30,150 nucleotides of DNA from Bacteroidales bacterium. Its GTDB lineage: Bacteria; Bacteroidota; Bacteroidia; Bacteroidales; Bacteroidaceae. The position numbers and the translations under genes were made by a program. Where the stretch lies: NCBI GenBank assembly GCA_004552195.1, contig SFPC01000027.1:1-30150 (forward strand). Reading direction: 5' to 3'. Shown here piece after piece: positions 1 to 7,360 of the stretch; position 1 is the stretch's first letter, and each line of letters begins with the position of its first letter. The notes beneath the pieces were generated by a model, which had not been told where the DNA came from, made no database searches, and worked only from the letters and a program-made list of their open reading frames with translations.

Positions 1-218
1 AGCCAAATGAGCAGAGTTCAAGCTCGCTTGAATACTCTGCCATGGCGAGAACTTTCGTGCAAGCGAACGCAGAGCCAAGCTTGCTTGAGCTTTGCCGAGC
101 GCAGCCGAAAGTGTCAAAGAAAATCGCACTTTTAAGAAAGAAATATTCATGATTACTTCGCCCCTTGCTTCGTGTTTCCCGGGGCAAGGGAACAGTTTGG
201 TCCGTTTCCGTTGGCTTC
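1..218. other. Non-coding stretch at window edge
   Basis: I see no credible gene here. The first 40 bases contain an imperfect palindrome (arms near 12-22 and 27-39). A weak 7-bp stem (162-168 with 184-190) lies just past the stop of the 63-aa gene at 219 and could help end transcription on the minus strand, but it has no clear T-run. The segment 68-118 is rich in CAAG/TTGC words, similar in style to the promoter-proximal repeats at 27026-27176 and near 30110-30150. Confidence 0.4.
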
Positions 219-410
219 TTAGTCGGGGTTCCAGTTGATGCCCTTGTTTTTTTCGTCGCTCGTCGAGCCGCCCCAAATGAGGGAGGAGCCCGAACCGCCC
301 GAAGTGGTGCCGGTCATGTTAGGGGAAGGCGTGCCACCACTTTCGGCTAACAGGGTGGCGGGAGTGAACTGTACAGCTGTCGAAGCTGGTTGTATATACT
401 GCTTTCTCAT
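219..410 (-). CDS. Small 63-aa protein downstream of the T9SS cargo gene
   Basis: Function unknown. I chose the start at 410 (MRKQYIQPAS) although the frame is open further upstream, because the upstream part overlaps the cargo gene and reads as arginine/histidine-rich shadow sequence. The protein starts with a basic, proline-containing segment, followed by AVQFTPATLLAESGG and then a Gly/Ser/Thr-rich tail ending KGINWNPD. From general knowledge, short proteins beginning MKK-Y-x-P with a hydrophobic stretch and an acidic or tryptophan-containing end are frequent in Prevotella and Bacteroides and have no assigned role. It lies 8 nt after the stop of the large surface protein gene and is probably co-transcribed. 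No signal peptidase site or membrane helix is evident. I am fairly sure it is coding, but cannot give a function. Confidence 0.6.
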   Translation of the reverse strand: MRKQYIQPASTAVQFTPATLLAESGGTPSPNMTGTTSGGSGSSLIWGGSTSDEKNKGINWNPD

Positions 411-418
411 GATTTCGT

Positions 419-3400
419 TTATTTGATGATTTTCTTGTTTCCTATGATGTAAACGCCCTTTGCGCCGGGATGTGCGAGTCGGCGGCCCTGCAGGTCGTAG
501 ACGGCGGCAGGCTTCTCGGCCGATGGTGCGAGGGGTTCGGGCTTGATGCGGGTGGTGGTGCCGTCGCCGTACTGGATGATAAACTCTTGTACCGGCGCTG
601 CGGACGAAGAGTCCCAACCCAGCAGGCTGACTGGGAAGTTGAAGTAGCCGCGGAAGCCGAGCATGGGCACCATTTCGGACAGGGGGATGAAGTAGATGTG
701 GTCGCCCTGGATGAAGTAGGTGTATCTGTCTTCAGTACTCCGCAGTTCGGTGGGAGCGAAGGTTCCCCGCAAGTAGCTTTCATCTGGGTGTCTTTCATGA
801 AAATTCTTATTGAGCGAAGTGGAAATCGTGACTTCTCCAAAGTCGTAGATTCCGTTCTCCTGTACCTTCTCGGGCTTGATGAGGTAGGGGCAGCCGATAT
901 GGCTATCTAATCTATAGTATGTAACACCATTATTCATCTTAACGGCGCCAAAGTCGAAATTCTTAAACTCAATCGTCATCGTGCCGTCCTGGTGATTGCT
1001 ATAATAATAGTAGTAGTTCACCACGGTGTTCTCGCCAAACATGGTTTTGATTTGTTCACCCTTGACCTCGAAAGGCAGGCAGAGGGTGTTCCACTGTCCG
1101 GCCTTGAGCTTGCGCAGCAGCTTCACGCGCACCGTCTTTTCGTTGTTGCTGGTGATGAGGTCGTTTAACCTCGGGTCGTTTTCGTCGAGGAGCAGGTAGT
1201 CGGCGAGTTCCACGTTAGCGGTGTAGTTGATGTAGGCGGCAAAGGGCTTCACCTCGGCCGAGGAGGCAAAGACAGCGGTGCGCGTGGGGTTTTCGCCGTC
1301 GGTCGTCTCGTTCAGGGTGTTGCACACGTTATTCAGCGTTTTGCGCTTGAAGTTGCCTGTGCCCGAGAGCGCACTGTTTTCTGCAGAGCGCGAGGTGGCA
1401 GTGACGAACTCCCCATCCATGATGAGGGGCACGTTCTCCACCGTCTGCTCCGTGGTGGTCGTCTTGCCGTTCGAGTCGATTTTTGACAGGGTGACCTTTT
1501 CGGGCAGATAGAGAAGGAAGGGCACACCGGCGGGAATGGTTTTCACCTCCACCATGTTTGCCACATGGGCCGATTCGTTCACCGCGCCCAGCACGTAGAC
1601 TTTGCTTCCTGTGGGCAGGTCGCTGAGATACACTTCGCCGGGCAGGCAGAGCCAGAACCAGCCGTTTCCGTTGTTGCTCTTGCTGCGTTGGAGCGTCAGG
1701 GACGCGCGGCCTTTCACCGTTGCGCCCTTGGTGGGCACGTATTGCCAGTCGGCCTCGGGGTCGATGTTCCAGTTGAGCAGGTAGTCGGAGTTTTGCGAGG
1801 AGGAGTAGAAGGCCACGCCCTGGAACTTCTCCAGGAAGTCGCTGTTGAAGTCCGACGGGCTGAGGTTCACCTTGAGGAAATAGTTGGACTGCGTGGGCTT
1901 GGTGGGGATGGCGTCGAGATAGGTCGCGTTGCCTTCGGGCGTGGTGGCAGCGTAGATTTTCGTTCCTTCGAGCACAGGGCGATAGTAGCCACGCTTCCAC
2001 GGAGCGGCCTTAAAGTAGTTGGCGAGTTCGGCTTCCGATGCCACGCTGGTGGCTGTGGAGAGGTCGGTGCCGTTACTGTTAAAATTGACAGCCTTGCTCA
2101 CTTTGGGATTGTAGTAGCGGCAGTTGTCGATGGTTGTGGTGCCCGAGTGTAAATAGTAAACCAAGCCGACGGTTCTGATGTAGTCAGAATAAGGGTTTTC
2201 CCAGACGTCTACCTCGTCGTCTACCTCGTGATTGGTCACCGCATAGCAGTTGCGAATGGTTCCGCCGAAGCTATAATGCACTATGCCTCCCAATTCTGCA
2301 TATACAGAGTTGTATATATTCGGCTCTTGTCCGTCCACGGTTCGCCCCTCGAAGATGAAATTGCCCACTACGTAGCAGTTCTCTATCGTGCCGGAGCTTT
2401 TCAATCTGAGGCAGATTCCGGCTGCACTCAAACTTTCGCCGCTTGTTTGTATGTATTTGCGATAAAGATGTACGTCAGCACCCACGTAGCAGTTGGAAAC
2501 CAAACCCTTGTTGCCTTTGGTGTTGTCGCCCAACTCAAAGACGATACCGGCGAACACGTTGCCGCCGATGCTTCCTTTGCAGTCCACGAGCGAAAGGTTC
2601 TTCACCGTGCCGTAAAGGAAGCCGAACATATAGCCATCCTTTGTGATGAGGTTGCTGATGTAGTGGCCTGCTCCGTCGAATGTGCCGCGGAAGGGTTTCT
2701 CGCTCCCTCCGATGGCGCGGAGGGCGGTGCTGCCCATGAGGATGTCGGCTTCCAGCTTGTAGTAGGCACGGTCATAGGTGCCGCCCCCGTCGTTGATCAA
2801 GTCAGCCGCCTTGTTGAGTTCGGCCGCGTTGGCGATGAGGAAGGGATCTTGTTCTGTGCCCGCTCCGCGCAAGCCCGTCACTTCGCCGCCTACGGCGATG
2901 GGGAGCGGACACTGGGCATATTCGCTACTGTCGGAGGTGGGCCAGGTGCCCCAAACGCCCGTGTTGTTGAAAGGATTCTGCGATTTCACGTCGGTGAGCG
3001 TCGGGTAGATTGTCACGGCTTTCTCGTCGAGCAGGTTCGTGTTGTCTTTCGTGTTGTAGGCGTAGCAATTTTCGATGGTGAGATAGTCATCTGGCGCGGC
3101 GATGGCAGCATATCGGAACTTGTTAGTCCATCCGTTTTCGTTCTCGTACTTATCTAAATTGCCATCGTTCATGTGGTTGCAGACACTGATGCAACGGCGG
3201 ATGGCGGCTTTTTCTTCGCTGTCGCCCTCCCAGTTTCTCTGGCCAATGCCCGCGAAGGTGGATTGATTGCTGAAAGTTTCGTCCACGGTCAAGTTGGTGA
3301 AGTTGGCACAGTCCTCGATGACACCGCCTCGGGCTAAGTTGGCAATGCCGCTGATGAAGAGATGTGCACTTGGGTATCCCTTATTACCCCAATGGTATCC

Positions 3401-3655
3401 AACGGAAAATTGGCCCTTGGCGACGCATTCTTGAATCGTGCCTTCGTTGATTCCGGCCACCCCTCCTATACGGAAATTAGACATAGTCGTGGTCAGCCTG
3501 TCATTCTCTGTGAAATATTTGTTGTTCTTGAATAATTTGTATGTCAGATTGCTGCTACATGCTTTGACGAGGCCCTTGTTCAATCCGCAGATACCGCCTA
3601 ATTCTATGGTGAAGTAACCGGAGGCAGATGTTCCCCCAATAGTCATTTTCGTCAA
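419..3655 (-). CDS. T9SS-targeted surface protein with GLUG-like repeats, 3' part of a frameshifted gene
   Basis: This is the downstream 1078-codon part of a gene that starts at 4469. It continues the 5' part after a one-base shift in the run of five C at 3633-3637 (GGGGG on the coding strand). Removing one G gives an uninterrupted 1349-aa protein. The first ~550 residues carry repeated glycine-rich units such as GGICGLNKG, GGVAGINEGTIQEC and AAGICLRLKSSGTIENC, typical of GLUG-type repeats that form a right-handed beta-solenoid. The C-terminal ~30 residues (VYDLQGRRL, then KGVYIIGNKKIIK) match a type A T9SS sorting tail. The product is therefore predicted to be exported, with tail cleavage by the T9SS. 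The apparent start at 3655 (MTKMTIGG) is an internal ATG and probably not a natural start. The ligand or substrate is unknown. An 8-nt gap leads to the 63-aa gene. Confidence 0.75.
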   Translation of the reverse strand: MTKMTIGGTSASGYFTIELGGICGLNKGLVKACSSNLTYKLFKNNKYFTENDRLTTTMSNFRIGGVAGINEGTIQECVAKGQFSVGYHWGNKGYPSAHLFISGIANLARGGVIEDCANFTNLTVDETFSNQSTFAGIGQRNWEGDSEEKAAIRRCISVCNHMNDGNLDKYENENGWTNKFRYAAIAAPDDYLTIENCYAYNTKDNTNLLDEKAVTIYPTLTDVKSQNPFNNTGVWGTWPTSDSSEYAQCPLPIAVGGEVTGLRGAGTEQDPFLIANAAELNKAADLINDGGGTYDRAYYKLEADILMGSTALRAIGGSEKPFRGTFDGAGHYISNLITKDGYMFGFLYGTVKNLSLVDCKGSIGGNVFAGIVFELGDNTKGNKGLVSNCYVGADVHLYRKYIQTSGESLSAAGICLRLKSSGTIENCYVVGNFIFEGRTVDGQEPNIYNSVYAELGGIVHYSFGGTIRNCYAVTNHEVDDEVDVWENPYSDYIRTVGLVYYLHSGTTTIDNCRYYNPKVSKAVNFNSNGTDLSTATSVASEAELANYFKAAPWKRGYYRPVLEGTKIYAATTPEGNATYLDAIPTKPTQSNYFLKVNLSPSDFNSDFLEKFQGVAFYSSSQNSDYLLNWNIDPEADWQYVPTKGATVKGRASLTLQRSKSNNGNGWFWLCLPGEVYLSDLPTGSKVYVLGAVNESAHVANMVEVKTIPAGVPFLLYLPEKVTLSKIDSNGKTTTTEQTVENVPLIMDGEFVTATSRSAENSALSGTGNFKRKTLNNVCNTLNETTDGENPTRTAVFASSAEVKPFAAYINYTANVELADYLLLDENDPRLNDLITSNNEKTVRVKLLRKLKAGQWNTLCLPFEVKGEQIKTMFGENTVVNYYYYYSNHQDGTMTIEFKNFDFGAVKMNNGVTYYRLDSHIGCPYLIKPEKVQENGIYDFGEVTISTSLNKNFHERHPDESYLRGTFAPTELRSTEDRYTYFIQGDHIYFIPLSEMVPMLGFRGYFNFPVSLLGWDSSSAAPVQEFIIQYGDGTTTRIKPEPLAPSAEKPAAVYDLQGRRLAHPGAKGVYIIGNKKIIK

Positions 3656-4469
3656 AGTGCTGTCCGCCTACTTGATTTATTAGCGTTGCGTTGAAGGTGC
3701 AGTTAGTGATGGAGCCGCTCTCTAAATAGCCTACCAAGCCGCCCATTCTGAGGTCGGATATGGTCTCGTAGAGCGATTTTTCGACGTGGCAGTTCTCGAT
3801 GGTGCAGGTGCCTGCAGCGTAGCCCACCAAGGCACCGTAGTGGGTGGCCTGAGGACGTCTTCCGTTCGAGTTGCCCATGTAGCATTCGCGCAGGGTGAGG
3901 TTCTTGATGGTCGCATTCTTGATTTTGCCGAAGAGACCTATGTATCGCGCCATGTCCGTATCGTCGTTGGGCTCGTATCCGTTGTCGAGAAAGAGCCCGG
4001 TGATGGTGTGTCCGTCACCGTCGAAACAGCCTGCAAAGTAGTCATCGATAAAGGTGCCGTAGCGGCCGATAGGCCACCAGTTTGTCAGAAAAGGGAGATT
4101 TGGCCGGTCATCGTTGGTTTTTTTGCCCAACCCGTCTTCGGTGAGCAAATCTTCGTTGATTACAAGATCTTTCGTCAGCTTGAAGTGAACTCCCTTGTAG
4201 GTTTTTCCTCTGTAATTGACGTTGTAGACAAGGTTCATCAGGCTTGTTTCCGAGTCAATGATGATGGGATTATATGACTTGCCGTAAGAGTCATTTTCGC
4301 CAAAATCCCATGCATCCCTCTCGTACTTGTCTTCATTTTCAAATTTATAATACTTCGGCCGGGGGGTGTCAGTAATTGGACTGTCGCCCTGTGCCCAAGC
4401 GAGGGCGGGCACCAGCTGTAGGCAGCACAGAGCCAGAATACAGCGGAAAAGGTTTTGGATTGTAGTCAT
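3555..4469 (-). CDS. T9SS-targeted surface protein, 5' part with signal peptide
   Basis: The upstream part of the same gene. It opens with a clear Sec signal peptide (MTTIQNLFRC, then a hydrophobic core ending ALAWAQ), with cleavage likely after AWA or AQ. It continues with GLUG-like units, for example FDGDGHTITGLF, YIGLFGKIKNATIKNLTL, YGALVGYAAGTCTIENC and MGGLVGYLESGSITNC. The reading is good as far as HFDENDYWG. After the G5 run it enters a wrong frame, seen as an arginine/histidine-rich tail (LRLLHHRIRR), and stops at 3555. In the given sequence the product would be a secreted ~275-residue solenoid fragment lacking the sorting tail, so it could not be anchored by the T9SS. The correct gene span is 4469-419. 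Either a true mutation or phase-variable tract, or a one-base sequence error, would explain it. Confidence 0.7.
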   Translation of the reverse strand: MTTIQNLFRCILALCCLQLVPALAWAQGDSPITDTPRPKYYKFENEDKYERDAWDFGENDSYGKSYNPIIIDSETSLMNLVYNVNYRGKTYKGVHFKLTKDLVINEDLLTEDGLGKKTNDDRPNLPFLTNWWPIGRYGTFIDDYFAGCFDGDGHTITGLFLDNGYEPNDDTDMARYIGLFGKIKNATIKNLTLRECYMGNSNGRRPQATHYGALVGYAAGTCTIENCHVEKSLYETISDLRMGGLVGYLESGSITNCTFNATLINQVGGQHFDENDYWGNICLRLLHHRIRRYLRIEQGPRQSM

Positions 4470-4566
4470 GATTTATGGGTTTTGTAATTTATTGTCTTGA
4501 GCCTTGGTCACTTGTTTGGGACAGATTCTATTCGACCTGCCCGCCTCATTTCACAGAAGAATCCAA

Positions 4567-4574
4567 CAAATTTA
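4567..4574 (-). promoter_or_regulatory. Possible -7 box (TAAATTTG) for surface-protein gene
   Basis: On the minus strand this reads TAAATTTG, which fits the Bacteroidetes TAnnTTTG -7 element. No TTTG -33 element is present at the expected 19-20 bp upstream. Transcription would start around 4560, giving a leader of about 90 nt. The single box is weak evidence. Confidence 0.25.
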
Positions 4575-4734
4575 GTCTGTTGCGCCAATAGGCTTTGGTC
4601 TGTCCTTCAAAATGTGGTGTTGGACAAAGAAAATCGTGTTTTATTGCACAATTGTTGTATTTCTGCACATTCTAAGGCCTCCAGAACCCATAAAGGGACA
4701 CTTGGTGCAGGCGATGGCTACCCATAAACTAACC

Positions 4735-4808
4735 ACTCGGCACGCCGGACTTTCAAAGCCTGGGATTGACAAATTAAATTCAGGCTTTGAAAGTCCGGCG
4801 TGCCGAGT
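4735..4808 (-). terminator. 28-bp perfect inverted repeat, likely terminator
   Basis: The arms 4735-4762 and 4781-4808 are perfectly complementary over 28 bp and enclose an 18-nt AT-rich loop. Beyond a single mismatch, pairing continues for about five more bases. It lies 50 bp past the stop of the AraC-type gene, so transcription termination is the simplest role. There is no clean T-run after the stem on the minus strand, and the stem is much longer than an ordinary intrinsic terminator. A RNA processing site or a repeat-derived palindrome is also possible. Confidence 0.5.
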
Positions 4809-4858
4809 AGTTAGAGCAAAGTAAGGGAGAACAGGAAAGAAGAAAAAGTCCCGCGGGC

Positions 4859-6004
4859 TTAGCCTTGCTGCATGCGGAGCTGGCGGAAATAGCTCAGCGG
4901 TGTCACCCCGCGGAGCTTGCTGAAATAGCGGTTGAAGGAGGTGACGGAGTTAAATCCGCTTTGCTTCGACACCGTGGCCATGGCGATGGTCTCTCCCTGC
5001 GCCAGCGCTTCGTTCATGAGGCGGCAGGCTTCTGCCACGCGGTAGCTGTTTACAAAGTCGTAAAAGGAACTGTCCAGTTCTTGATGCAGACAACGGGAAA
5101 GGGTGGTGCGGTTGGTGCAGAGGCGGTCCGAGAGGTCGTTCAGCGTGAGTGAAGGGTCAAGAAAGAGTTGCTGCTCCACCATCATCTCTTGGAGCTGGGC
5201 AACCAGCACAGAGGGCGAATCTAAAAGGCTGTCCCCGCCTTTCCCCGTCTGTGGAGTCGGCCTGAGGGGCTCCTCGGCAGATTCAGGAGGTACAGTTGCT
5301 TCCTCCTGGGGTACGGCATCGAAAGCCACTGCCTCGTCTGCTGCTGAGAAGTAGCTGACACGGTGGCGGCAGGAATAATGGTAGAGATAGCTCCACACTA
5401 TACACATCAGCACGCTGAAGATGCTCTCGCTGAGCCACGAGGTGGTCTCGAAGGCCACAAAGTAGGCCACATACAGGCCGAAATAGCCGAGAGCGAACTG
5501 CACAATCCAAACCACGTCGCGCTGCTCGATGGAGGAATAGTTGTCGCGCAAGAGACGTCGGTAACGCCCGGCGTACACAATGACCAAACCGACCGTGACG
5601 GCTACCTGAAGAAAGGCTATGACAAAGGCCGAAAAGAACACCACGCGTCCGGGCCACACCGCGTAGGACAGCACGCAGAGCACGTGGAATAACAGAAAGG
5701 GAGCAATGCGCCGGTTGGTGGAGGTGCCGGGACGGACCGCCTCGATGCAGAAGCTGCAGGCCATGGGCACGCAGATGAGGTCGGACAGGCTCACAAGGTC
5801 GTCCCAAAAGGGAACATCTTGGAACTGGGGGAAGAGAAACAGGGAGTCCTTCAGATACGAGAAGCCGAGCACGAGGCTGCCCCAGTAAATGAGCTGCATC
5901 AAGCGGCTCCGCCGGCGAAACCGGTAGAGGGCTGTGGCCCACGCAAAGAAGAAGATGGTGGTGCCGCCGCGCAGCGTATGGGCTATGGATTCTAAGGCTT
6001 CCAT
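4859..6004 (-). CDS. Membrane-embedded AraC-family transcriptional regulator
   Basis: A 381-aa protein with two halves. Residues ~1-210 contain about seven hydrophobic segments (roughly 8-26, 35-56, 72-90, 100-117, 121-145, 164-186 and 191-208). A polar, proline/glutamate-rich linker (~215-270) follows, then a C-terminal AraC-type double helix-turn-helix (~272-381). The first HTH is around LNDLSDRLCTNRTTLSRCL and the second contains the family signature SGFNSVTSFNRYFSKLRGVTPLSYF-like pattern near 349-373. This layout is known in Bacteroidetes as membrane-tethered AraC regulators; the signal sensed by the TM half is unknown. It is located between the T9SS core operon and a T9SS cargo gene, so regulation of either is a reasonable guess but not shown. 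The start at 6004 precedes the first TM helix directly. No transport motif is seen in the TM half. Confidence 0.85.
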   Translation of the reverse strand: MEALESIAHTLRGGTTIFFFAWATALYRFRRRSRLMQLIYWGSLVLGFSYLKDSLFLFPQFQDVPFWDDLVSLSDLICVPMACSFCIEAVRPGTSTNRRIAPFLLFHVLCVLSYAVWPGRVVFFSAFVIAFLQVAVTVGLVIVYAGRYRRLLRDNYSSIEQRDVVWIVQFALGYFGLYVAYFVAFETTSWLSESIFSVLMCIVWSYLYHYSCRHRVSYFSAADEAVAFDAVPQEEATVPPESAEEPLRPTPQTGKGGDSLLDSPSVLVAQLQEMMVEQQLFLDPSLTLNDLSDRLCTNRTTLSRCLHQELDSSFYDFVNSYRVAEACRLMNEALAQGETIAMATVSKQSGFNSVTSFNRYFSKLRGVTPLSYFRQLRMQQG

Positions 6005-6170
6005 GGGTCTGAATAATTGGGCTGAGGAATAGAATAAAGGGGAATGGGGGCTGTTCTACCCAAGGGCAAACCGACTGCACCCTCCTGTGGCGCGCACGGG
6101 TGGGGCAGTCGGGTGTATCTTTTCTTGTACTTTGTGTTCCGCAGAAGCGGACGCGTCCGGGACTGCGGAG

Positions 6171-6189
6171 CTGCGGTGACCCACCGCAG
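6171..6189 (-). terminator. 8-bp hairpin just after gldN
   Basis: The arms 6171-6178 and 6182-6189 pair perfectly around a 3-nt loop. It begins ten bases after the gldN stop codon. A second GC-rich palindrome (GGACGCGTCC, 6149-6158) follows further downstream. There is no T-run, so this is a candidate end point of the porP-gldN transcript rather than a proven terminator. Confidence 0.4.
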
Positions 6190-6199
6190 GGGAGGCGGA

Positions 6200-7324
6200 T
6201 CAGTGGCGTTGGCGGCGCACGCTGAGTCCGCCGGTCTTGCTTCCGCCCGAACTTTTGGGCTTGGTAGCCTTGGCTGTTTTCGTCTTGGTAGTTTTTGGGG
6301 TGCTGCCGGATGACGATTTAGAGGAAGAAGCACGGCGAACCGAAGCGCCGGAGCGGCGGGTGGTTGCTGTGCGTGTGGTGCGCACCTTCTTGCCTTGTGC
6401 AGCCAAGGAGTCGGCAGCTACCTGTGCGAGTGAGTCGGCACGGAGCTTGGCGTAGTAGGCACTGTCGCGGCCATAGACGTGCTCCTGTACGTCGGCGAGC
6501 TGTTTCTCTATGCGCTTTTGCTCTTTGCTGAGGGTAGAGTCATCGGGGCAGTAGTTGGCGAGGAGGCGGTCCTGCAGATTGACGGCCTTGTAGATGTCGC
6601 CTTTGTAGCAGCCGAGAGTGAAGAAATCATCGGCCGACATCATGGCGGCGTTGTTGAGCGACGAACCCATGAGCATGAGTTTGCCGAGATAGGGAGCCAC
6701 GTCCTGCATCTTCACCCAGAACATAGGGTACTGGGCCAGTTCGCCGCCAAAGTCGGCATCGCCGCGTTTCAGCACGGGGCAGAGAGCCGTTACCTGGGTG
6801 CGGAAGGAGGCAGTGTGCTGGTCGTAGTAGGTGCTCTCCTTGATGAAGTACACCTTCACTTCTTCCGAGGGTAGGTCGGCATCGTTCACGCGCACTTTAC
6901 CGTCCTTCTCTTCGTAGAAAATGTTGTAGCGATCCATGAGTTCCTTGGCCGTCACTTCGTTTTTGGCGGAGAAGTCCTCGTTACCGTCGAGCTTGTAGTC
7001 GTAAACCTTGATTTGCTTGCGCAGGAGGAGTTTGAAGAGGTAGGTGAAAAGGTTTTGCTGTCCGTTCTGCGGTGTGACGGGATAGTAGAGTATGGCGTTG
7101 GCTTCCTTGGTGAGGTCGAGCGAACGGTAAAGGTCGCGGCGCCAGGCAGCATCGGAGGGCATGGTCTGCGCGGTGGGAAACTCGCGGTAGGCCGTGCCTT
7201 TGGGGGCATTCTGTGCCTGCTCGGTTTTTTGCTGCTGCTCGGCACGCCGGCGTGGAGGCTGAGCCACCAGCGACAGGACGAAACTGAAGCCTAAGGCGAT
7301 GGTAGCAATGCGGAGAAGGTTCAT
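6200..7324 (-). CDS. gldN: T9SS ring component GldN/PorN
   Basis: A 374-aa periplasmic protein that, in known systems, forms a ring with the lipoprotein GldK at the inner face of the outer membrane and is needed for cargo export. It has a signal peptide (MNLLRIATIALGFSFVLSLVAQ). The conserved core runs from about residue 55 to 290, with features of the family such as WRRDLYRSLDLTKEANAILYYP-like and YPMFWVKMQDVAPYLGKLMLMGSSLNNA-like segments. The last ~70 residues are a low-complexity basic tail rich in Ser, Thr, Lys and Arg. It is the last gene of the porP-gldKLMN cluster, 36 bp after gldM, which supports the assignment. The basic tail is unlike the core and may vary between species. Confidence 0.92.
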   Translation of the reverse strand: MNLLRIATIALGFSFVLSLVAQPPRRRAEQQQKTEQAQNAPKGTAYREFPTAQTMPSDAAWRRDLYRSLDLTKEANAILYYPVTPQNGQQNLFTYLFKLLLRKQIKVYDYKLDGNEDFSAKNEVTAKELMDRYNIFYEEKDGKVRVNDADLPSEEVKVYFIKESTYYDQHTASFRTQVTALCPVLKRGDADFGGELAQYPMFWVKMQDVAPYLGKLMLMGSSLNNAAMMSADDFFTLGCYKGDIYKAVNLQDRLLANYCPDDSTLSKEQKRIEKQLADVQEHVYGRDSAYYAKLRADSLAQVAADSLAAQGKKVRTTRTATTRRSGASVRRASSSKSSSGSTPKTTKTKTAKATKPKSSGGSKTGGLSVRRQRH

Positions 7325-7360
7325 ATAGCGTGGTGTTTGCTTGTTGACAGTTGGGGGATA

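Larger units (their letters stand above)
4470..4858. other. Intergenic region between AraC-type gene and surface-protein gene
   Basis: This stretch of 389 bp has no convincing gene. It holds a very strong palindrome (4735-4808) next to the end of the AraC-type gene, and a possible promoter box (4567-4574) about 100 bp ahead of the surface-protein start. Open frames on the plus strand here have no recognisable features. Confidence 0.5.

Noticed and set aside
3633..3637. Programmed ribosomal frameshift in the cargo gene
   Set aside because: A G5 run alone is not a good slippery heptamer and no pseudoknot or stem is obvious downstream; mutation, slippage or sequence error are simpler.
4497..4824. 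Two short plus-strand open frames in the gap before the surface-protein gene
   Set aside because: They overlap the palindrome, show no recognisable features and run against the neighbouring genes.
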